Part shown: piece after piece, positions 44,501 through 55,126 of the stretch
How the letters are laid out: every line of letters starts with the position of its first letter
Position numbering within the stretch: position 1 is the stretch's first letter
Source: Staphylotrichum longicolle
Lineage: Eukaryota; Ascomycota; Sordariomycetes; Sordariales; Chaetomiaceae
Assembly (NCBI GenBank): GCA_019096155.1
Contig: JAHCVI010000004.1
Coordinates: 2,046,001 to 2,110,000 of the forward strand
Length of the DNA stretch: 64,000 nucleotides
Direction of reading: 5' to 3'
Translations under genes and position numbers: made by a program
The notes under the pieces: model-generated
What the model was told of the DNA's origin: nothing
What the model saw: the letters and a program-made list of their open reading frames with translations, nothing else
Database searches by the model: none

Positions 44501-45850
44501 AGTTTCACTCACGATTGCTTCGAGCTTCCTCCGGTCCTCCTCCCCTGAAGTCCGCAGGAGCACCTGTTGGAGCACAGCGCATGCCTCGGCATACGCCCTC
44601 CTCGCACCTTCAAAGTTCTGGGCATTATCCAGTTGAACGGCCGTGTTTGCCTTCTGCAGCGCCTTCGACAGCATTGCCTTTTGAGACGGCGGCTTACTCC
44701 CGCGCTCACCCCGATCTCGTTCGCGGTCCTTGTCCCGACTTCTCGATGATACTGTGGTATCAGCACTGCCCTTGGCCCCAGTTGATCGGCTCCGTGAGTG
44801 GCCCTTGGCCTGGGCATTTTGTGTGTAGGGCATGGCGGATTCGTGGGACAGCATCTCAGCTGGCCGTGGCGGTCCTGCGTGGTTTGCGTAGTGTGATATC
44901 AATCCTGGCTCGTCTTCTGGAGCTCCCGCGTCACCATCCCAGAAACCTCTGTAATCCTCGCTTGCCCGCTGCTCGTGTCCGGCCCGCTCTTGTGGAGAAT
45001 GCCGGTTCAGCACATTGGACTCCAGCACCTCGTGTTCCAGCGACGGACCGGTCGAAATCCGCGGCAAGCTTTGCAACGGCGGGATCGCTCCCGAAACAGC
45101 GGGCGATTCGGTGTGGCTCCCCGGCTGGGCCGATGATCGAGGTGATCCACCCGAGGTTGACGGCCTGCGCCTGTGTAGCTTCTTACCCGGTGAGTGGAAT
45201 GCAGCTCCTATGATCTCGGCACTCACGCGCCGGGTGAAGTCGGCAAGGTTCGATGCGCGGCTCGATGTCGTCGACGCCGACCAGCGGTTGAGGTTGCGTA
45301 GTGTATCGCTCAGACCGCCAGCGCTGTTTGACCGGGAATGGCCCCTCTTGTGCCTCGAGTCGGCTTCCCTGGGCTGGTCGGGGATCTTCGGGGCCGGGCG
45401 GGGGTCATTGAAGGGGTCGCGGAGATAGGGGGCGTCGTCGTGCGGTGTGCCCGGATCCACCACGATCCTCGCTGGCGGCAGGAGCGACGAGGTGCGTGGG
45501 GGATTGGTGGTGGCAGCAAGAGACGAGAACCGCGGCGGATTGGGGACAGTTGAGTAGTGCGCAGGAAGATGATGGAGAGCAGGGGCCGAGGGTCGGTCGG
45601 GGCGTGCAGGGCGTGCAGGGGGATGAGGATTGTCGATCGCGTTGTCGTAGTTGGAGAAGTGGCTCCTCGGGCCAGGGTTGCCCACGTCTCGGCTGGCGCG
45701 GCGGGTGCGAGGGGACGGCGATGTGTAGGACCCGGGGCCAGCGAAGGCGTTCGGGGGGAGGGGCGGCGGCGGCGGCGTGCTCGCAGACACTTGGTCGGGC
45801 AGTGGATATGTTGAGGTCGTAGGTGTAACGGCGGGGCGGGATGAGGACAT
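41549..45850 (-). CDS. MIT-domain protein, large and mostly disordered
   Basis: Three exons (45850-44513, 44440-41848, 41736-41549) give 1,372 residues. Residues 1-380 are Pro/Ser/Arg-rich. An MIT (microtubule interacting and transport) three-helix domain follows (AMLSKALQKANTAVQLD, FEGARRAYAEACAVLQQVLL, then across the intron ETYLGRVMELDEQL). A long disordered region contains a charged coiled coil (ELVRESEREALELANEQEK). The C-terminal 350 residues are helical and look folded (LRPFWLMRCLYQTLCHARGGYLS; FFAFYVCRFALADLTMLMDKF). The 111-nt second intron is a multiple of three and open; retained, it would insert a His/Pro-rich segment. MIT domains bind ESCRT-III tails in endosomal or division pathways; the specific partner is unknown. 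Confidence 0.85.
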
Positions 45851-48800
45851 GGCGGGAATGTCCCTGGGGGCGGCTCCAATTGCTCCCGTCCTCGTGGACT
45901 CGCGAGACCAGCAGCCAGCCGGATTGAGACAAGGTGGGAGGGCTCACGGCAGAAGCCCAGCCCAGGAGCAGCCAGCAGCAGCCAGGGGAAACCGAGACAG
46001 GCCTGGCGTGGGTCGGCTTCGTGTGACTGCGGGCGCAGGGAGTCGGGCAATCAGCCGAGCGTGTGTGATGATCGCTCCGTGTGCTGCTGTTGGCCGGCGC
46101 TGGGTGCTGCAGCACTAGCCCAGGCCCAATTCGTCCTTCTCCTCCAATAATTCTCCACCGCCCAGGGCAAGCGTCGTTGTGGTGCAGGGCCGGCGCCAGT
46201 GAGTCGCCGATGCTCGACTGTGTTTGGAATGGCCGGCGCGGCAACTGCCAGGTTGTTGCCTCCAATGATCGGGCGCGCCAACAGGGGCCGTTGCAACTTT
46301 AAGGGTTTTGGGGGAATCACGATCGAAGGTTGGAGGCTGGATCAGTGGGATTTTGCGATTGTTGGATTGCACCTCCCATGGATCGGGCAACGGCGGGGTG
46401 TGAGTGGTCAATTGGCTGTCTGGGGGGTCTCTGGGCTGTCTCGAAGACCGACTGCTGCAAAAAACCACTGGGCAAATGAATGGGCTTTGGAAAGATGGGG
46501 CATGGGAAAGGGGCAAGCGGGACTTGTGGACTTGTGTGGGCTCTGGGCTTCAGCCCAGGCTGCCGGGGTCGCGGTGCCCTTTTTGTGTCCGTGGCTTTGC
46601 GTGACTCAGTTCGCAGCATCCAGCACGAGCTGTGCCCTGCGAGGATGAGGACGTGTTGCGAGAAAAAACTGTGCCATGGATGTCATGCTGTCATCAAAAA
46701 TACATATCGTCATATGTTTACTTTGCCTTGGCCGTCGCCCAGCAGACTCGGAAGGCGAGGGTAGCAACAGCACAATGGAAACTGGCACTGCTCCTTCCCG
46801 AAGCCGAGCTTTTTGGGTTTCAAATTCGTTTGCTGGAAAGGCCCATCGGGCCCCACCCGCAATACAACATGATGCCAAAAACAAGCGCCGCATGCATCGC
46901 AAGCAAACCTGTTTGCGTGCTGCCTGATTGCAAAAGAAACTGCAAAATTGGGGGTGATCGTGTTCCAATCCCTGTCTTGGTGTCCTTTGCCCACGCACCA
47001 GCTGAGCACCTAGAAGCATCCAAAATGCCTGCACTCACAGGAGCAATTCCATCTCTGTCACCGACGACGTGGGAATGGGAAAGTGGCGTCTCAGGAGAAC
47101 ATTCTTCCCTTTCTTGGACACCACTCCCAGCGCATTTACGCATGGTACTGCAGAGTCTTCCCCCACGTCGATGTGCAGATACAGATTTCGGTATGTGTAA
47201 ATCAACAAAATGCAAATAACCCAGTCAATCGCACATGCACAATGCAGCACGGACTGCCCGTTCGAACAATCTGTTTTCTCACTGATATCATTTTCGGATC
47301 ATTGCTCGCCGCAAATATGAGACGTGCGGCACTCCCGGGTCCTGTTGGCGGGAGCCGGCTCATGCCCCCAGACGGTTCCCGTTTCAAGCCCGCTCTTTCC
47401 TGCAGCTTCCTCGAGCTTCGCATCTGCCAAGCTCGAGCCATGCGCACAGAAACACAAGTGTTTCGACAACCCAGGGGGCCCCTCGTCTATGGCGTCAACC
47501 TGACATCTGTGCACTGTCCGCCTGAGGTGGTGTGGTCTGCCGCTTGACTGAAATCCTGCTTCCTGCGAGACGCATTGGCCTTCGAAGCCTTCTGAGGCTG
47601 TGTGTTGCTCAAAGCCATCTTTTCTGCCGGCGACGAGCCCTTTCCACCAACTTCGAAAAGGTCAAGGTCACCGGGTCACCAGGTCAACAGCCGTGGCTTC
47701 TCCGATGATGTTGGCGTTGTTGCAAAGCTGGCCCTCCTAACAGCGTCCTTCGATGCCATGTCCATCACAACACTGGTACCAGCGCCGCGTGATCCCGTTT
47801 GTGCACGATAACCAACAGCCTGCCCGTTGGCTCGCGCCAGTCCGCTGCCGTTCCGGTCTCCGGAACACGCAAGGGCACAAATTGCTTGGCAAGGCCGATG
47901 TTGGTTTTCGTTAATGCATGGAAGATCTGCTGGACAGTGCTTCCCGCAGCTCCCCGACTGGCCATCCGTTCCTTGACCCCGTCCGGAGCCTGCTGTATCC
48001 GGCTGCATGGGACAGCGAGAACCCTTGCTCCTCTCGGCCACCAAAGTTGAGTGAAGTGCTCCAAACCTTGTGAGTAGAGAGACGAATCAAGTACTCCTTT
48101 CCAGTCACCTCTCTAGACTTCTTGTCGCCAACTTGGAATTGCTGGGCCCTAGACCTGGAGCCTGCTCCTGCTGTGCACCCTGACAGCCACACCTGCACTC
48201 AACATGGGGTTGTGCCGGCTGCAGCTGAGGCCCCTCATCTTGGCTCCGTTCCACTTCTTCGGGGCTGTACCTGCATTCGCTGATCGGAATATGTCTCTGA
48301 CTGGCTTGCGTGTGGCACAGAGTGCTGAGATAAGCACGGGAACTCAGGGGCTGCAGGCCAGGCTAACCCCTTCTCTCAACGATGTGGTTACACAACATCT
48401 CAGACGCGCTCGCGAAAAGGACCTGTGCTGCCTCAGGGGGTAGGTGACCACATTGGTTCTTATTCAGCATCAAGTCGGGTATCCGAATGAGATCGATGCT
48501 CGACGCCGCAGGATATCCAGAATCTGGCCCAGGGCGGTGGTTTGTGCAACTGCCCCTAATTAAACTGCATCATGCCAGAACGGAATGTATCCCATCGTCG
48601 GCCATCTTTGCCTCTACGAGCGCGGCATTTGTCTGCAGGCGGCCGACGTGCCGACAATTTCTCAGTGTTTTCCGTCTTACCCGCATCACCATCTAACCTC
48701 ATCTTATGTAGTCTTTCCATTCCTCCGCGTAGTACCCTCTCATCAACCATTATCCCCTTAACAGCCCCGAATCCAACTTTCTCTCAGCCGCTGATGGGAC

Positions 48801-49286
48801 CTAACCACCAAGCCCCTTATGTCTGCAGGCTGGCAAATGACTCACTCCCCTCTGCGCTCGCACCTGACTACGCCCGGCTTTCGGCCATTGTCCTGAACCT
48901 TGGCGGATCGGTGCTGCTCTCGAATTGGCATGCAAGCGTGTTCCTTCCCACGCTGTTGATGGAGATACCCCTGGCGGTGATATGAGGGAGTTGGCGGGTT
49001 AGAAAGAGGTTGAGCTAGTTGAAATATGTAACAGTGGATTGTAGACCCCTTTGTTCAAAGGAAGAATGTTGCAGGGGACGTTAGGGGTACGGGTGTGTCT
49101 GAGGTTGGGTCGGCGGCAGATTTGGTTTGTGGATGCTGAGAGAAGCTTGAATTTTTAAGCAGAAGGAGATTGCGAGGCTCAGGGTCATGATCCTGGTGCT
49201 TATGTTGATGTGTGGATTGACTTGGTTCGATTACCAGGTCCCTGGTTTTACCCAAATTCAGGCCGGCCGTCAACCCTCCTTGTTCG
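45851..49286. other. Gene-poor stretch, 3.4 kb
   Basis: This is the longest gap in the window, between the MIT gene 5' end and the HET gene 3' end. Open frames up to 195 codons (46632-47219) have no domain-like composition and overlap frames on the other strand. No tRNA, transposon ends or long repeats were recognised by eye. Long fungal 5' leaders or a noncoding RNA remain possible. Confidence 0.5.
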
Positions 49287-51098
49287 TCAACTGTCGCCGG
49301 TTATGTAATGATGTGTGATCTCGAACTTCATCTTGAAAACAGCCCTACAATGGGGGATTGGCAGAATTTCGGAGGTGTGATGGTGCGCCCTGATCCGGTA
49401 TGAGACGTTGCCGACCAGGATTTCCACATCCTCACCAAAGAGCGACCACGGCTCCTGCGCCCTTGGGTCGTGCAGGTCTTCCCAAAAAGTGTCCTCACGC
49501 GCCGCTCTCCTGCCGGATAGCCACCGAGCTAGTAGTGGATGGTCTGACGGCTTAAACAGGTACGAGGTTGGACGGACTTCCCTCTGGTCGATGAGACAAA
49601 TGAGGTCGATGTCGTGTTTGCCAAGTTTGACGACCAAGGAGAGGGCAAAGACGAGAGGATCGTTCGAAGACCGGAAAAAGAGGCCCTTGTTCCAATCCCA
49701 ATGGCTATCTGGAATGACGTACCGGCCAAGCTCAACTATGGCATGAGGCGGATGTGCCTCGGAGTTGGCCTCGGTTGAATCTGCCCCATTAGCTCGAATG
49801 GTAATGGTCCCTCCCGAGATATCAATCGCTCCATGCTGAGAGATCCAGTTATCGGTATCGCCGGGCCGCCTGTCCATCGCGATATAAAGGTCCAGGGAAG
49901 GCGTCAGTGCTGGCGCCGTTGCCTCAACAGAGGGGAGCAGTCGAAGAAACTTGGACCGCCGGATGAATACGTTTGGTGCGATTTTCGTAAGAGTCAATCC
50001 GAAAATATCCCATTGTGAATGCCTGGTAGGGTCGGGCATTTCACCAAGTGGGAGGAAATACGAAGGAACCTTTCCACTGCGCATTGGAAGCGGATCAGCG
50101 GCAAGGGGCTGAAGAGGCTTTGTCGGGATTGGGCATTCGGCCGGCTTCAACAAGATCAAGGAAGTCGTGATTCTCAGCCCCTTGTTGGTCACCGTGTATT
50201 CCGGATTGACGTCCGACCATTTGTTTCCAATTCCGAGTGTCCGCATGGGACCTTGTCGCTGTTCAACATCGGCGTCTTCGGTTGGGCGTATATAATTGTT
50301 GAAGTCGGAAGGAGAGTCTGCGAGGAGGGAGGGTGGGTGTTGGTCTTGAAGGTTGTCAACCAAGTTATCTCCGAATGCAAAAATGGTCAGGTCGTTGCTC
50401 TGACGGATGATCGCCTCTTGTAATCTCCGAAAGGCCTTTTTGCCTTCCCCATAAAGCATCGGCATGTTGACGTCAAAGATTCCCAAAAGACAGTAGGCCA
50501 TATCTTCGGGGCGAGTCGTTTCGCGGTTCGCCGCCCAAGACATTCGGGCCCCGACGCTGACCTTGTAAAGGGCCGGAGTCCATAACAAGACCCGATCCAA
50601 AATGCCGGTGATAGCACTGAGCTCGTCGACAAGGTCCCTCTTTGTCCCTCGCATGACCCAAACTCGGTCGTAGAACTCCACAACTCGAGGAGCAATCAAC
50701 TCCTGCAGCGTCCACCCACGAGTAAACCACCGGCAGTCCGCGAGGGCTGTTTTGAAATCGGCGCCAATAGGTAGGTCCGACAGAAAGACGTGGCAAACGG
50801 CAGCCTCTCGATACCAGCGGAACATGGAATTGATGCTCTCAGACAGCTCGGCGGTGCTCGTTTTGTCGATGCAGCATGTATCGACCCAGACCCAGGAATA
50901 TCCTTGTTGCGCAGCGAGACGACAGTAATCCAAGACTTTGCGGTAACCCTTCTTGTACGTGAGATCCGGCGGTCTCTCCGTCATTTCTCGCAGCGACACC
51001 TCCTCGTCTTCCCATGTGTGCGAGAGAATGGCGTACGGCGGTATATCGGCGCCCAAGAACTCGGTGAAGCTGAGCGTATATGTGTTGATGAGACGCAT
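49287..51098 (-). CDS. HET-domain protein (HET-E-type N-terminus), intact
   Basis: This is a single exon of 603 residues with no frameshift. The start MRLINTYTLSF at 51098 is the typical beginning of this subfamily. HET-domain motifs in order are YAILSHTWEDEEVSLREM (about 22-39), GYSWVWVDTCCIDK (66-79), ELSESINSMFRWYREA, FTRGWTLQELIAPRVVEFYD, and the subfamily block ANRETTRPEDMAYCLLGIFDVNMPMLYGEG. The C-terminal 330 residues have no NACHT, WD40 or other repeat and were not recognised. HET domains carry out programmed cell death on non-self recognition; the sensing part is unknown. It lacks the Cys-rich leader of the transposon-split HET gene at 3.8 kb and belongs to a different HET subfamily. 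Confidence 0.93.
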   Translation of the reverse strand: MRLINTYTLSFTEFLGADIPPYAILSHTWEDEEVSLREMTERPPDLTYKKGYRKVLDYCRLAAQQGYSWVWVDTCCIDKTSTAELSESINSMFRWYREAAVCHVFLSDLPIGADFKTALADCRWFTRGWTLQELIAPRVVEFYDRVWVMRGTKRDLVDELSAITGILDRVLLWTPALYKVSVGARMSWAANRETTRPEDMAYCLLGIFDVNMPMLYGEGKKAFRRLQEAIIRQSNDLTIFAFGDNLVDNLQDQHPPSLLADSPSDFNNYIRPTEDADVEQRQGPMRTLGIGNKWSDVNPEYTVTNKGLRITTSLILLKPAECPIPTKPLQPLAADPLPMRSGKVPSYFLPLGEMPDPTRHSQWDIFGLTLTKIAPNVFIRRSKFLRLLPSVEATAPALTPSLDLYIAMDRRPGDTDNWISQHGAIDISGGTITIRANGADSTEANSEAHPPHAIVELGRYVIPDSHWDWNKGLFFRSSNDPLVFALSLVVKLGKHDIDLICLIDQREVRPTSYLFKPSDHPLLARWLSGRRAAREDTFWEDLHDPRAQEPWSLFGEDVEILVGNVSYRIRAHHHTSEILPIPHCRAVFKMKFEITHHYITGDS

Positions 51099-52542
51099 TT
51101 TTGAGACGATTGATGCTTTCCTGCAGCACTGAATGTTGGTTCCTTGAGTGATTCTGAGACTGACCGAACGAGGCAGTTTTTGGGTGCGGGGTCGACGAGC
51201 CTGACTGTGACCCTAATGGGGTCAGGATGCATGCAGATATAAGCGAATAATGTCAGGTCATCGTAGTACCTGACCAAAGTCTGTTTTTTGTCAATCCAAG
51301 GCCTGGCCATAATTACTGCCAAAACTCGACTGAAAGCCTAAGGGCATGGTGTTGGCCAACAAAGAAAAAAAAAAAAAAAAAAAAAAGAGGGCGAGGATGG
51401 AAAAAAAAAGGCAAACGAAATAAAGGGACAAAGGGACACAGCAAGGAAGGTGAAAACAGAGAAAGGAAAGAAAACAGAGCTAAGGAAAACTTGGGCCGAG
51501 CATGTTTCTCTTAAGAACTGGGAAATCAACGTGCGAATGAGGCCCAGGGTGTTGTTGGCTTTTTGGGATCTGTGTTAGCCCTTATTGATCAGAGACGTCA
51601 GCCAGACAATCTGGAATCCTGGATGCGCCTTACGCAGATGGTGTCTCACTTATCGCTGTAACAACCTTCATCCAATGCAACCAGGTCCTGTATTTTTGAA
51701 TCAGTGAGGTAATTATTTGGCAAGTGCTTGTGCGGACGATTCATATTGATCTCTGCAGTAAACGGTTTTGAGAACCTAAACTCGGAAAAACAATCGTGGC
51801 TGGGTGTTCCGGCGTACTGACATGGCACCCGTCGTTGCAGCGGGAAAAGGAGTGGTATGAAGATGACCATCACGAGCAGCAGGTGCCCGGCTATTTGATG
51901 CCTTGCCTCTGGTTCATGGACAGAGACCAAAACCTCAGGTACCCAAGATACATACCCGATGGAACAATACCTGAGATCAAAGGTTGAGCAGAGAACTTAC
52001 GCACCGAACATGAGCGACAAGGTGCTTCCAACTTGGCAAAGCTGGTCACTATCTGGCCTTCTTGGCCGCATCCATCAGTTCCAATGCCAAGGGAGAAATA
52101 AGCCCGGCTCAAAGTTGAGGCAAGCTCCAAGCCAGCCAGCCACGATGGTTCGTTCCGCCCAGCGCAAATCTTTCCAGATTGTTTCAGATTCATGGCAGTT
52201 GTCAATGTTAGGTAATACACCCCATTTGTTTCCCGTGCGAGGAAGGAAGTATGTAAGTGATCGGCATGCCTCCATGTTTACCCGCATTTACCCACCTTGG
52301 AAGGAACTGGCAGTTGCGTGAGCCCGAGCAGCGGTTGTCGGGAAGTACTACCTGCTACTTCTTATTAAGGTAGTAGGAACATCCCTGTGGAAATAATATG
52401 TGGAAGGCGTACCCCATCTCGGCGTTGTGGTTTCTTTGCCATTTGCTGAACTGGAGGTGGACAGAGGAACAGCCGCAAACCCTTCCATTCCCATGCGTCG
52501 CCGACCCCCGAGTCGCCTTTCGAATGCCGCAAAGGCGCAGTC
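51099..52542. other. Intergenic between divergent genes
   Basis: This is the promoter region of the HET gene (minus) and the glycosyltransferase gene (plus). Apart from the poly(A) tract at 51365-51386, nothing was recognised. Confidence 0.5.
51365..51386. repeat. Poly(dA:dT) tract, 22 A
   Basis: An uninterrupted run of 22 A, followed by another A-rich stretch (51401-51409), lies about 270 bp upstream of the HET gene start. Such tracts disfavour nucleosomes and are common in fungal promoters. The length is also prone to sequencing error. Confidence 0.85.
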
Positions 52543-53864
52543 ATGTTTCTTAGTCGCCGGAACCTAGCCATCCTCATTGCCGTTGACGTGGTCCTGTTCC
52601 TGTGGATTTGGACGCCGAGATGGCTGACGACAGCAAACACGGGGCCGCCCGAAGTCCTCAACAGCACTCTCGGGGTACGCTTTCCATCACACAGTGCTGT
52701 ACTTGAAAGTTTAAAAGGAGCAAAGAGCTGATAAGTTATTTCTGTACAGTTTCAGCACATCTTTGCTATTAATCTTCCATCGCGTACCGATCGTCGAGAT
52801 GCCATGACACTGGCTGCCGCACTGACCGAGTTCAAAATCACATGGGTTGATGGAGTCGCAGGGAGGAATGTTCTCGACAAGGTGCTGCCCGGAGACCCTG
52901 ACAGCCGCGAAGGATTTACCATTGGCAACAAAGGGTCATGGCGGGCGCACATGAACGTTTTGCAGAGGTGGGTTTGACACACTCGGCACTGTCGACGTAT
53001 CCGACCGTGTCTGACTGAGGAGGCAGGATCGTTCACGAAAACATAACGAGTGCCCTCATTCTTGAGGATGACGCAGACTGGGACATTCGGCTCAAAAAGC
53101 AAATGCAGCTCTTTGCCCGAGTGGCGACGGCATTCACGGAGCGCTTACATGGCGAAACTGTGGCAGAAGAGTCTCGCACCCACCACCTTCTCGAGATCTC
53201 GGCCCACCACGAGGTGCTCCGCAACATGCCTCTTCCCCGTCGCACTCCCTACGGTGAGGACTGGGATGTCCTGTGGCTCGGGCACTGCGGCACCGAGTTT
53301 CCCGCCGGGACTGCGGCTAATAAACCGCCGCCTCTGCGAGTGATCATCCCGAACGACGCGACCGTCGCCCCTCCGAGGCACTTGAGACCGCACCCATTCG
53401 CACTGCAAGACGCCCTTGCTGAGAAGTACCCAGCCCACACGCGGGTTGTCCATGCCTCAAGCGGCACAGCCTGTACCCAAGCATACGCCGTCAGTCAACA
53501 GGGCGCGAGAAAGCTCCTCTGGAAGTTTGGCTTGCAGCAGTTGACGACGGGGTGGGACTTGATGTTGCGCGATTGGTGCGATGGATTACATGTTACCGAA
53601 AGGGAGTCGGGAAACGTTGACGCGGGTTCAACGAGGAGGAGAAAGAAAGGGCCGGTGTGTGTGACGGTGCAGCCGCCCCTGTTCAGCCACCATTATGGCA
53701 AAGGGGCGGCATCAGACATTATGACCCCGGGAGGTGGGTTTGTTAACAAGGGCAAGGAGATGACGCCTTACGTTCGAGTGAGCGTCCGCTTGAATATGGA
53801 GAGATTAGTCGAAGGGGAGGATGCCAGGGACCAGTGGGAGGAGGATTCTGATGAGAGTGGTTGA
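52543..53864 (+). CDS. Glycosyltransferase family 25-type protein, type II membrane
   Basis: Three exons (52543-52674, 52750-52967, 53027-53864; introns 75 and 59 nt) give 395 residues. An N-terminal signal anchor (LAILIAVDVVLFLWIW) suggests a Golgi type II protein. After splicing, GT25 motifs are HIFAINLPSRTDRRDAM, WVDGVAG, GNKGSWRAHMNVLQRIV and SALILEDDADWD, which holds the acidic metal/sugar-nucleotide site. Near the C-terminus are ACTQAYAVSQQGARKLL and a TTGWDLMLRDWC block typical of the family. GT25 enzymes transfer hexoses to lipopolysaccharide in bacteria or to collagen hydroxylysine in animals; the fungal acceptor is unknown. The acidic tail (EEDSDESG) is short. Confidence 0.88.
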
Positions 53865-54385
53865 TATGTCAATACCCAATGTTTGTATTCAAGGATAATG
53901 CATTTTCCCTGAGGTTAGGGCTGGCATGTCCCTGGCGGGGACGTTCAAACCCAAACCAAGGCTGCCTCCGTACAGAACAAGATAACCCATCAAAACCCTG
54001 CGACGTCGGCCTAGCAACTTCGCCGATGCCACAAGATCGTCAAACCTCTCCTGTGAAGTATGAGTAGCCTTGTTGGTATGCCATGCATACAGAGACGAGT
54101 TTCCGCAATACTTGCGTACTCGGTACATGCGTGCCTGGTGGTGTTCCGGTATTCCCGTCTTGGGGACCGCTCGTTGATGCCTGAAGGACTGACTGCCGGG
54201 GGGGTTGGTAAGCTGCGTTCGCCGGCTGTAGCTGCCAATGAAAGCCATCCAATCATCACAACTCAGCTCCTGGTGCTTGGCTCTCCAGGCCAGTGGAGTG
54301 GGGCCAGCTCATTCTGTTTCGAAATTGTTTGTTCATGTTTAATTTCTCCCCTGGCCTTTCTTTACCTACGGTCGATACATTTGCC
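53865..54385. other. Intergenic, no gene seen
   Basis: About 520 bp between two plus-strand genes, with nothing recognised. Confidence 0.5.
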
Positions 54386-54964
54386 ATGTCGTGTCATTCT
54401 TGCTACCACGTCTACCTCGCCGAGTCACTTGGAGGAGGCAACTCCGATCATCATGCCCTCCTTGTCGAACCCTGCCTGCCTTGCAACTTGGGGGAGACCA
54501 AAAGCAGCGACGGACCTATTCGGTTTCTGTATCAAGTCAAGGGTTCGATTGCACAAGGGATGATGTACGAATTTCGGGAAGCCCGGGAAGAGGATTTCTG
54601 TCTCGGGAAAACCCTACTGGGAATGGTGGACGCCGACGACTTCAACTGCATCGATCGCGTCTGCTCGTCTCTGCCTCCGCCCAAGAAGCAGTTCCACGGA
54701 CCCAAGCGGCTGTTTCCCCGAGAAAAGCTGTACAAGTGTCAGGCGTGGACCCAAGATGCCCTCCGTTTGCTGGAAGCTGAAGGGGTCTTGCGGAATCCCC
54801 ATGGCGTCCCATGGCAGATCATCCACGAGGGGCGGAGGACTGAGACATGGAGTATCCGAGAGCAGGAGGGCGTGAAGCAGTCACGTTCCAATTCAAAGCC
54901 CCATTTTGGGCGACAGACTCCAGGAGAGAAAAGCCAGCCGGCAGCGATTGTTCAAACCATTTGA
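54386..54964 (+). CDS. DUF6914-type fungal protein
   Basis: A single exon of 192 residues, taking the Met at 54386 just before the domain (MSCHSCYHVYLA). The open frame extends 31 codons further upstream. Family-like blocks are DHHALLVEP, FLYQVKG, MMYEFRE, KTLLGMVDADDF and KCQAWTQDALRLLEAEG. This is the pattern of a small fungal-only family with a papain-like layout of His and Cys/Trp blocks. No function is established for it. The C-terminal 40 residues are polar and unlike the rest. Confidence 0.6.
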   Translation: MSCHSCYHVYLAESLGGGNSDHHALLVEPCLPCNLGETKSSDGPIRFLYQVKGSIAQGMMYEFREAREEDFCLGKTLLGMVDADDFNCIDRVCSSLPPPKKQFHGPKRLFPREKLYKCQAWTQDALRLLEAEGVLRNPHGVPWQIIHEGRRTETWSIREQEGVKQSRSNSKPHFGRQTPGEKSQPAAIVQTI

Positions 54965-55126
54965 ATGTCAATGCAATTCGCATCCCGAACTCCAATCCGA
55001 TGCATACCTTAGACTCGCTCGCTATTGTCGGCAGGGAGGCAAACTGTGCAATCCCGGCCAATACCAGGGTCAAACCAAATCAACTCTCCCGGCCCCAAAT
55101 CCCTCCCTAAAATCCGCTTGAAACCC

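Noticed and set aside
46632..47219. 195-codon frame in the gene-poor gap
   Set aside because: No domain, promoter or splice context. Several equally long frames overlap on both strands.
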